A DNA stretch of 64,000 nucleotides from Apostichopus japonicus (Eukaryota; Echinodermata; Holothuroidea; Aspidochirotida; Stichopodidae). This document shows positions 37,413 through 49,100 of the stretch, piece by piece (position 1 is the first letter of the stretch; the number at the start of each line of letters is the position of its first letter). Position numbers and translations under genes: made by a program. The stretch lies in the NCBI RefSeq assembly GCF_037975245.1, contig NC_092568.1:41963631-42027630 (forward strand), in the 5' to 3' direction. Under the pieces are notes generated by a model. That model saw only the letters and a list, made by a program, of their open reading frames with translations. It was not told where the DNA came from and made no database searches.

Positions 37413-40193
37413 GTAAGAAATGAAAATATTACATCAATTGTAAAGCTTGTCATTAATGGAGCAAATAGCTAATATAAAAAAAGTCGCTAAGTTGTTTTGT
37501 CATCATTACAAAAGTAAGTGTCACATAAACATAAAATATAGTTGATTTAACACTTCAATGAGAGCTTAAACTGCCTTGATTATCAACACTGTTATTATTA
37601 TTGTTGTCTTTACTATTTCCGATCTTTGTCTTCATCTTCTTATTGTGTTTCTTTGTTTCTGACAAATTGACTCCAAGTGCATACATAGCTTATGAGTATT
37701 TATTTTCGGAATCAAAAAGTTCTACACAAATACCGTAAACAATAAAAGAATGAATTATTATCGGTGAAGTTATGGGGATATATAATTTATAAATTTATAA
37801 GATCATAGTAAAAATAATTATAAATTGCAGGTTGAATGAAATTCTGCCAAAATGTAACGAGTTCTTTTACAAAATGAAATTCATTCTATTTTATATATAT
37901 TATTGTCATCTTAAATGATGGTAGTCCTGCTCAGTGCAGAAGCAGGCTTTCCAGAGCCCTCAATACAAAATACATATACAATATTATGCAGTAGAAAAAC
38001 GGTTAACATCCAAAAGCACAAAAAGGACGGCAAAAAGATAGACAAACAAATATCAGACATCAAAACAAAATATATAAGTTTTCATATTGCGTTTAAAAGT
38101 ATTAAAATTTGGCAAGCATTTCAAATGTGGGGGAAGACAGTTCCACGACCTGCCTCCAGAAACTTTAAAGGACCTTTTACCATTCCCAGATCTAACAGGA
38201 GCAAGTAAAACATGATTAGAGCAGCTAGATCTAGTTCTGTACGAATGGCTATCTCTCAGTAGAATAGTATCATCAGTAAGGTAAAGTAACGTTAGCCACA
38301 TCACCAGCTAATTCGGTTACGACGTGGGTCCTGTCGTAGTAGTACGAGACATTTAAAATATACGTACACAACTAAACACGAAACTGAGACGGCGTGGAAC
38401 TCTTTCTAATATGTATTAACTATATACGACAATGTGCGTTGGCTGAGACCCAATCCAGACTACTCGAGCCTCAGCTCTTTACAATATATATCGAAGACAC
38501 AACACACAATTACACTTACCAATTACCAACATAACTGAGACGTATACAACTACAACAACACGTGCAAATTAACATATACAAAAAAAGTAACAATACGAAG
38601 GTATGCCAACATCGTGTGACAATAACGATAACATTAAAACCCAAAAGAATGGTGTGCAATCTTACTCTTACATCACCCCCCCCCCCCCCCCATTGAGAAA
38701 ATGTCCTCATTTTCAAATATATCATGCCATTATTATTATTTATAAAATATATTTTTCTTATAGTCTTTACACATAACATAATGGTGACCAAGGGCGTAGG
38801 AACCGGGGGGCTGGCGCCCCCAGCCCCCCCCCGTGAAAAATGTGGAGGGGCGGAAGTATCATTCCGCCCCCCGCTTCGCAAGTCAGAAAACCCCTTTTTC
38901 ATTTCCAAATGAGAAAAAAAATCTCATTTGGAGCACCAAATTGTATCTAAGGCCTGGTGAAAATACAAAATTAAGTTTACAAAATGGAGTGGGTGTTGAA
39001 GTGTGCTATATTGCACCAAATTGCATATGAGGCTACCTGGAAATGCAAAAAATACCAAAGGGGAGGGGGACACCCCCTCCCCTTAGACCCCTCCCCCAGG
39101 CCGGCCATCAGTCTTCAGCCCCCCCCCCACTCAAAAGTACCTTCCTACGCCACTGATGGTGACAATAAGCCGCTGTAATACTTTCCACCTTCATGTCTAG
39201 CAGGAAGGAATTACTGCTAGTTAATCTATAAAGTTAATGCACACTGTATAAACAAATATCTTCTAAAATTATCAACTGAGATTATTCCGAGATATTATCT
39301 ACTGAGATTATCAGTCTGAGACTGAAATAAAACATATGGAAACAGAGACTTGTACAAGTTTCCATAGCGACATGTAAATGTAAAAGTATGATTTTCACAA
39401 AGAGGACAGATTTACAATTCAAGGTAAAAAAAATGAAAAGTTGCCAATGGGCAATAAATTTAAATATTACTATTAATGTAAGTTTGAAACGTGGCTAAAC
39501 GTATTGCTGCATCCCTAACATACAGTAACCTATAGGTGCATCTCTAACATACAGTACCGTAACGTATGGCTGCATCTCTAACATACAGTAACGTATCGCT
39601 GCATCCCTAACATACAGTAACGTATGGCTGCATCCCTAACATACAGTAACATATGGCTGCATCCCAAACATACAGTAACATATGGCTGCATCCCAAACAT
39701 ACAGTAACGTATTTTGAGGTCCTACAAATTTGATGTTGACCCATTTAACTTACGGTGCCAAGACAAATTACTGACGATAACAGAAATGTCAACATACAAA
39801 AAAAATGATTTTCGATGTAAACAATATAAATGGCCAATTTACGATATTTTGTATTACAATAAAAAAAGAAGTAAGAAAACACAAAAAATTGATGAAAAGG
39901 TTCTTTAACACAAGAACTAAAAATACAAAAAGTTCATCCATCTCGCAAACATTATAAGAGATCCAAAAAGAATCGTCCTGCGCTGATACCAAATCGACTC
40001 TTGCCAGGACTTAAATGGCACATGATGATTTTAACGTATTGCTGCTGCATCTCAAACATACATTTATAGCATTTAACAATTGCAAGCATAGTTTCTTCAT
40101 TTTTTGTTTGGATGAATACCAACATCTTTTTACATATTTACAGATCTTTTCCAAAGTTATACAACATTGCACCATACACATTTTTTTAAAATT

Positions 40194-40242
<49 letters not shown>

Positions 40243-43074
40243 AATAACGGAAAAACTGTTAAACAACTATGCTGCATTAAGAGAAAGGCTGGATCTCGAG
40301 TGAGATACAATAATTGAATTAGGTAAGTGATTGGAAGTAAAACAGCCAATGTTTGGTTTTTGCAGAGCTTTCGAGCAAAACTAGCTCTTCTTCAGTGCAT
40401 GATCACCGAAAGTGACAAGGAGTAGCAGGAATTGAAACTGTTTTATAGAGGAGATGTCGGCATGGTTGTAAGGGCAAAGCGACTTACTGATTTCTGCTGA
40501 ATTGAGCAGAAGTTTTAGAAATTCGGATTATTATTTTAATCCGCGTCGGATTATTTTAATCCGATTCCGTCGTAATTGTAAAGGAATTGTTTTGGTTTAT
40601 CTGGGACGGCAAATCGTTTCTGATGTTTAAACCGAATGGTGCCGTGGTCTTTAGGTTTAGTTCCCAGAAATTTTCTTTCGCTTTCCTAGATTTATCTGTC
40701 CCAGAATCGTTCTGGTCAATGGCAATAACACGCAAATTCTCAATTGAATGATTTCGGAGATTGAAGTGATTTGCAACAGGTTGGTAGATCTTCTTTGTTT
40801 TGATCGCCGATCTATGTTGTGTCATTCTCATTCTAAGAGTGTTTTTTGACTCTCCAATGTATTGTAAGTTACAAATATTGCAGAAGATGAGGTAAATGAC
40901 ATTTTTGGATAGGCAGTTAATTTTGTGCCGAATTTGGAACGTGCGTTTGGTTTAGTTGCTCTGAAAGGCCCCGGTCGAATCGACAAGTAAGCACGTTTTG
41001 CAATTTTGTGTACAGGGCGATGATCCTGTAGTTTCTGTTTTGCTTTCCCCTAATGGGGTGTCATCCCGAAAGGATGCCCGAACTAAGATATCCCGTAGGT
41101 TGCTGGGTCTTTTAAAAGCGATGACAGGTAATTCTGGGAAAACTGATTTCAGGCGTTCGGTGCCTTGAAGAAGGTGAAAATTCTTCTGAATGATATTAGC
41201 CAGTGGTGGGAGACCAGGGTGGAATTCAGTAACCAATGGTACCCTTTTGGAACTGGTTTGACGAGTTTTGTACGTCAATGTTTCGGTACGGGGTTTGCTT
41301 TTAGCCTTTTTGATGGCATTTTCAATAGTACCCCCGAAAATACTGTCTGTTTAGGAGGTGTTGTGACAGTTCTTTAGTGCGTGAATCAAAATCGACTTCA
41401 GAGAAGCAAATGCGTCGAATGCGCAACGCTTGACTGTACGGAATATTTCTGGTACAGTGACGTGGATGACAACTGCTTGGTAAGAGGTAGTTGTGCTTGT
41501 TCGTGGGTTTATTGAACAAGTCTGTTTTGAGTGAACCATTTTGTAGGGTCACGGTGGTGTCCAGAAAGTGAACGCCAAGTCCAGAAAAATCAGCAGTGAA
41601 TTTGATAGTGTGATGAAACGAGTTTATGTCATCAATGAAGAGTTTTAGATTTGCCTCACCATGGGTCCATATCATAAAGATATCGTCAATGTAACGTAAC
41701 CACGTGTGTGGTTTCAAGTTTTGTCGAGATAAAAATTCTTTCTCGAGGTTTCCCATAAAGATGTTGGCAAAAGACGGTGCCATTTTGGTACCCATTGCGG
41801 TGCCATGAATTTGGAGGTAGTGTTTGTTGCCAAATACCAGATTATTGTTGGTCAAGATAAGTTGCATTAATTCGGCCAATTCTTTCTTCGTGGGGGTTTT
41901 GCCACGTTTCGGTTTAAATGCTTTTGTGCAGGCCGAAATGCCCTCTTCGTTAGGGATATTTGTGTATAACGAAGACACATCCAAGGTAACTAACAGAGAA
42001 GATAAGGGAAGATTTTTTATTTCCCCAATTTTCCGGATGAAATCCGTAGTGTCCTGCACATAGGACGGTAGGGCCGAAACGAGAGGTTGGATGAGGAGAT
42101 CCACGAATTTGGACATTTTTTCAGTCGCTGTGCCATTACCCGATATTATGGGCCTCCCGGGATTGCCTTCCTTTGTGAATTTTAGGCAGAAAATAAAAGC
42201 GACCAGGTTTTGGGTCGTTTTCCAGGAGGTTTTGGCCTAACTTGCGGTCAATGGAACCGTTAGAGACTATCTTTTGGATGACTCTTTTCACGTTTTGTGT
42301 GATTTCTTGAGTAGGATCAGAATCTAGGAGTTTGTAGTGTTGAGGGTTGCCGAGTAGTCTGTTGGCTTCCTCTCTGTAGAATTGTTTGCCCATAGCGACA
42401 ATTGCAGAACCCTTGTCGGCTGGCTTGATGACAATGTCATCGCGCTTCCGGAGTTCATGAATGGCCTGTCTCTCAGTTTTGATGAGATTGTCGCGGAAGT
42501 CTGGGGCGGAGGTGTGTGTTTTAACATCCTCTTCAATGGCCGAAATAAATGATTCAAGAGGCGCACAATGGGCCTTGGGTGGATTCCACGAGCTTTTTGG
42601 CTTATAATTGGAATCCAAGTCGTTGGTTTGTTGCGTGGTGTTATTGCCATTTTCGTCGGCAAAAAATTCACGGAGACGTAAGCGTCGATAGAACAGATTT
42701 AGGTCAAGAGAAAGTTTCTGAGCGTTTACTTGCCGTGGTTTAGGGCAAAAATTTAGACCTTTGGAGAGTAGGTTTGTTTCTCCTGCCGAGAGTTGGCAAT
42801 CAATGGTAACAACTGCACTTTTGGTGGTGTTGCATGCGGTCTGTATCTCTTTCCGACGGAATCTGCGAGACCTGGTTCTTTTTGAGGTTTCAAGTTGGGT
42901 TTCACCAGAAGACTTAACTCTTTGCGTGACATTATCCCTCTTCAATTTGTGACATTGTCTTGAAGCTAGGGTATGTGAGAGGTTCAAGCAAATTTTGGAG
43001 ATGGAGTCAAGCTTTCTTTCGAACTCGTTCTTGGGGAGTTCTTTTTGCAGTTTTCTGGTTTTGGAATCAATTTG

Positions 43075-43142
<68 letters not shown>

Positions 43143-46100
43143 AAGCAGGACACTTCGCCCAACAACCATTTCGCCCAACTGCCATTTCGCCCAACCTTAC
43201 CATTTCGCCCAACCAGCCTGGTCATTTCGCCCAACCAGCCTGGTCATTTCGCCCAACCAGCCTGGTCATTTCGCCCAACCAGCCTGGTCATTTCGCCCAA
43301 CCAGCCTGGTCATTTCGCCCAACCAGTCTGGTCATTTCGCCCAACCTTGATTAAATATGATATTTCAAAAGGAAACGTTCGGGAATTGTTAACGTTACAG
43401 GATACGAACCGAATATTAAGGAAACTTGAGGATTGATCAGTGTGTTAGGGGTTAGGTTTGATAGTAAACGTTCGAATATTAAGGAATATTAAGGAAACTT
43501 GAAGTCCTTTACTTTGTATAACTTTAGTATGGAAACGTTCGGGAATTTTTAACGTTACAGGATACGAACCGAATATTAAGGAAACTTGAGGATTGATCAG
43601 TGTGTTAGGGGTTAGGTTTGATAGTAAACGTTCGAATATTAAGGAATATTAAGGAAACTTGAAGACCTTTACTTTGTATAACTTTAGTAAGGAAACGTTC
43701 GGGAATTTTTAACGTTACAGGATACGAACCGAATATTAAGGAATCTTGAGGATGGATCAGTGTTCAAGGGGTTAGGTTTGATAGGTTTGATATAGTAAAC
43801 GTTCGGGAATTGTTAACGTTACGGGATACGAACCGAGTATTAAGGAAACTTAAAGTCGTGTTTAAATTGATTACATATGTGATTACATATGTGGTTACAT
43901 TGATAAAGTGGATACATTGATTAAATATAGTAATTCAATATTACGGACGGGTTTTATATATATTTTTTTTCAATTTAATAAGGAAACGTTCAGGAATTGT
44001 TAGTCAGTAGGATGGATCAGTGTTTTAGGGGTTAGGTTTGATAGGTTTTTATGAAGACCGATTCCCCTGTGTTTGTATAATAATATAACTTCCATTGTAT
44101 GCGTAAACGCCTAAAGTAGTGTAATCCTCCCATTTTACCCGAAATAACTGCTCAGACTCCGATCGATATCGAGCGGACCTCACTTTTTTATTTACCTATT
44201 ACGAAGTAACCTAAACCAAAATAAGTCAAATTGAACTAGTGGAATAGAAAAAGTAATATTATTCTGACTGAATATTAGTAAAAATAAGGTTGGGCGAAAT
44301 GACCAACACGGTTGGGCGAAATGACCATGCTGGTTGGGCGAAATGACTATGATGGTTGGGCGAAATGACCATGCTGGTTGGGAGAAATGACCAGGCTGGT
44401 TGGGCGAAATGACCAGGCTGGTTGGGCGAAATGGCAGTTGGGCGAAATGGTTGTTGGGCGAAGTGACTAGAAAGCATATATATAATGATTTGGTCGCAGC
44501 ATTCAGACTGGATAGTTTTTTGCTGTGTCTCATACTAATTGATAGCCGGTAACCCTTTAGCAGGCGACCAAGATCATAAGTCAGTTTGACGTAGGTAATG
44601 AAATTCAATTGATTCCTTAGTTCACTTTCTAATTCGGCTACGACGTGGGTCCTGTCGTAGTAATACGAGGCAGTTAAAATATATGTACACAACTAAACAC
44701 GAAACTGAGACGGCGTGGACCTCTTTCTAATATGTATTAACTATCAAAATAAAATAAAGCTGTTAGCAAACTGCTTATCCACTAGAGAGCCTGTGTAATA
44801 GAATGTGTAAAAGTAAGTTGGCCTCACGTTTCGATCCTAGCAGGATCTTCTTCAGAGACTACATGACAAGTAACAGTAACACAAGGGACAAAAACACGCA
44901 CATAATACAAGCAGGTTAATGAGCACGGTGAACACAATGAGATAGATGTAAGGGGATTAGTAGACAATGGATGGAGAGAAGAAAGCAACAGGGGAAGAGG
45001 AGAGGTAGGAGATAAACAGTGGAGGGACAAAGAGAGGGTTAAAGGTAGGGAATAAACTGGAGAAGAAAAAAGACAGAAAGCGGTGTGGAGAAAAAAGGGG
45101 TGGAAGAGAGCTGTGAGAGGAGGAGTGGTGGGGTGGGGGGGGGGGGAGGGAACAAGGAACAAGCCTCTTGTCATTTAGCCTCTGAAGAAGATCCTGCTAG
45201 GATCGAAACGTCAGCCCAACTTACTTTTACACATGTATTAACTATATACAACAATCCAGACTATTCGAGCCTCAGCTCCTTACAATATATATGTAAGACA
45301 CTTAACAAAGAACACACAATTACACTAACACAATTACCAACATAACTGAGATGCATACAACTACAACACCACGTGCAATACAAAGAAAGTAACAATACGA
45401 TGGTATGTCAACATCGCGTGGCTATAACAATAACATTAAAACCCAAAAGAATGGTGTGCAGACTTACTCTTACAGTAATCTGGAGCCAGGCCGTGGACAC
45501 ATCTATAGGCTACGTTAGAATTTTCCTAATATATAATGCACGTTGACGGACGTTTAGCCACTTCAATTCAGCAAAGATATCTGTAACATGCACATCCCGA
45601 AGCCAACACCCCAGGACTAATCTAGCTGCATGATTTTGAAGAACATGAACCCGGTCAACCAACTTGTTCGTCGCCGTAGTCCAAACGGCAGAACAATAAT
45701 CAATATGGGGTACAATTAGAGCGTTATACAGAGTATTACGTGTATGCTGGTCAACACACCAACTAAATGTTTTTAGAATACCCAGTTACTGTGATATTTT
45801 TGCAGTAATTTTGTCAATATGTTTTTTTTTTCCAATTTAAGAAACGGGTCGAACTACATTCCGAGGTATTTGCATACATACACATTTTCCGGAATATTTC
45901 TTAATAATTCTGAAAGTAAAATTTATTCTAAGCCCGACACTCGAAGCAATAATATAAGTAAGTTTAATGTACTAAAGAACTGTTCTGCTCATCTCCCAAG
46001 CCTGTTCAAAAGTTGATCTGTTATTGTTAAATGTTTCGTTGTGTTACCTGGTAGTACTGCGCTCCTACATTGATTCTATTGAATTGGTACCGATTAAAGT

Positions 46101-49100
46101 ATAGTAAGATTGTTAATTAGGAAGCAAGTTATAAATAATTCATATATACTATTGAGATTCCATAACAATGTCCTATCATTGTTGTTATCAGAACTGTAAT
46201 CCAATTATGTACCATTTATATATAATACTCGTGAATAAATTAAATTGGGTGGGGGGGGGGGGGTCATACACAGACTGACGCAAAAACCCAAACACCACCA
46301 CTCTTCAATTTCTTACTATGTTCATTGCTCTGAAAATAAAATATTTAATTTCCAGAAGAATGGATTTTATTCATATTAAAAGCAAGTAATATACATGTCA
46401 GCTTATCACGTGGGACTGGCAGAACAACAGTTTTCCAAAGCAGTTTCCCCGAAAACATCACAAACGTGCCGTAGGAACTGTTATACCTCTCCGTGTGTAA
46501 AGGAAGACCTGCCGGCAACATTTGTCACATACAGTGTTCCCAGGGACGCCAATCATGGTGGACAGGGGGACACGTCCCCCACTTTCTGAAGGGTAGTGGA
46601 CACAATACCAAATACCCCCCCCCCCCCCTGGTTTAGTGACTGACTCGTGTCGTCGCTTGGCCTGACATGCTTATATGTCTTGTGTATCTCATAAAGGGAG
46701 CTCAAATACTTTGCTGCATGCCATGAGTAGTTATTATTGTTTCATTGTCATCTGCTTAACCCCCCCAATGAAAAACAGAAATTTTCAATTGGGTCGAAAT
46801 AAGAATTCCGGATTCATTTATAGCGTAAATTAAATGAGGAACCCCATCCATACACCGCCAAGGCTAGCTGCTAAGCCACCAGATAATGAAAGCGCGCAAC
46901 AATCGCTAATCTCCTTTCCAGTATATTATTTGTTTAAACTTAGTAGTATAGTTGTAGTATGTTGTAGTAGTATGTTGTATTATCACGTACAAGTAATAAA
47001 AAAAACTATATATATGTAAATTATGTTGTTCATTCAGTTTGATTAGCAATGCCACTCGTGACAGTTTTTAAGTTTTTTTAAAGATAGTTACATATTTCAT
47101 AGGAGTACATATACATATGTGGTACTAAGCCTGGGTGCTAAGCTGCTAGTCATGTTGTTGCTGATAATGTTACGCATGTTACGCATATACCTAAGTTCTA
47201 GTTTAGTAAAAATGTACATATATGTTCACAAAATATTTTATTTGTGATTAAGTTAACTGATGCCAAGTACACGGCTGTAGCCTGGGTGTAATGGCATCTG
47301 TCCCTGAGATTTCCACCTTATGAATGAAAGTAGGCCTGAACAGTTTATAGTCTGATATGAAACTACGGTTCTTAAATATTTTTATTACGTCTATATGTTT
47401 TATGCAGGTCCTATATCAGTTTCCTTGTTAGCCCCCTATATCAGTGCCCCAAGGTTTTAACTAAGAATAATGTGTCACAATTCCCTACACGGCCCACCCA
47501 CGCATCTAATTTGTCTCCTGCCCCCCCCCCTCCCACAGCAGGTATCTTTTGACATGTTAAAAAAAAATGATAACACAAACCTTACAATTTATTTACACCT
47601 AAATTCCCCATATGGCGGTTCCCCAGCATATTTACACTACGGCTACCATCATAATGCCCTGGTGTGTTTATATCTTCAATTATCTTCAAGTCCTACTTTT
47701 CTACAAATTGAAGATTTATAGATGGTAGCCGTAGCCGCTCCTGGGCCCCCGTCAATATAGTGGGCGCCCGGACACCACCCGATAGAAGCTTTGTACCAAG
47801 GCGCTACTTCAGTTTTGTTCAGTCATTTCTGCCTACCCCACCCCCCCCACCCCACCCCCCTTCCCTTCACACTTTTCAATTAGGATTGACGCCCATGAGT
47901 GTTACCTATGGTGCTGAAGGAAACGGAGTTTTATATTATAGTAATAGTAATACATTTATGTATTAACCTTTTACATCAGGCTATGCTGTCAATATTCATC
48001 TTCAAATAATAATATCACGTAACTGTCGAGCTCCTGTGATGTTTTCTAATGTTTCTCTTTAGTGCGACCCCGGTAAAGGTTCTCGACTTCTTTTCGACCA
48101 CATCTTCAGCGACACTCGAAAACTGATCCTTGTTGGACCTGCCTGCTCTCGCAGTGCACACCCCGTGGCGGCGGCTGCTCCCTACTGGAACTTTATTACA
48201 GTAAGGACGCCATGTTTGGAACACGTGATCTCTTAGTGTATTTATAAACTTAACAGGAGACCAACTATATTAAGAAGTATTCTAGGTTGAAGTGAGTTAT
48301 ATCATAACGGGACCAGAGGCCGGGTCCTGTCTGTTGGCACTTAAATAATGTAGGTATAAACATATTATTTTGATCGTAGCGTTGTTACACATTGGACAAG
48401 CTTGGCACGCGTGCATACCTGATATTTCGTTCATGTTTTTGACACTACTAAGTCGATACTAACTAAAATGCCCTAGTTATTTCAAGTTCCATGATACTAA
48501 TCCAACCCCATCACGTCTTGTTAGTCTCTACCATTGCTCCTTCGAGAAATCCTAGATCTATCGGGGATATGAAGTCATTACCACTGACGAATAACCGAAT
48601 CTTTTCATCAGGTCTAACTTTCCATGACGTCACTCTTTGGACGGATCATAATGTCTGCCTTACCAAACGATATATGCATGAGTGTTGACATCTCAACATA
48701 TGTACTTACTTTACTGTTTCGCTTTATTGCTAATGTTGCTTTATCCAGGTACTCTACTCAGCTACGTCAGCGTCTCTCTCCAACCGAGAAAAATACCCGT
48801 ATGTTTACAGAAATGTACCAAATGGGGTAAATTTGTACAACGGTCCTTACTTGTGGTTTATAAAGAATTATGGCTGGCGCAGGCTTGCCGTCATTTACGA
48901 TCCAAACGATGCTTTTACAGCTGTGAGTAATAAACATTCATTCTATCAAAATATGAAAGAATTATTAGTCTTACTTACATCCTCGATATATCTTACTTAG
49001 ACTAGCAGCTCCTCGCTTACATCAACAGGAAGGGAAAGGAGGGGAGGGGAGGGGGATCTGATGGGAGGGGAGGGGGATAAGAAGTAGGAGTATTTGGGGA

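Larger units (their letters stand above)
40245..43078 (-). mobile_element. Penelope-like retroelement (RT plus GIY-YIG), nearly full length
   Basis: A single-orientation element of about 2.8 kb, antisense in intron 1 of gene B. Order on the minus strand: N-terminal region, reverse transcriptase, linker, GIY-YIG nuclease, 3' region with a hammerhead-like motif at 40361-40399. (TA)n tracts border it on both sides (40199-40240 and 43079-43140), suggesting insertion into a TA repeat. Coding is broken by several frame changes, so this copy is inactive. Confidence 0.88.
37413..48062 (+). other. Gene B intron 1 (10.6 kb, transposon-filled)
   Basis: Five or more mobile elements are listed separately. 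Segments 37413-38050, 39164-39500, 45790-46540 and 46780-48060 show no gene or element that I can support apart from poly-C tracts and a small hairpin (ACTACGGCTACCATC at 47636 against GATGGTAGCCGTAG at 47721). Confidence 0.7.

Noticed and set aside
42960-43436. Plus-strand ORFs with IYIYIY and FRPTSLVISPNQ repeats
   Set aside because: They are translations of (TA)n and of the CGCCCAAC tandem units, with no independent coding evidence.
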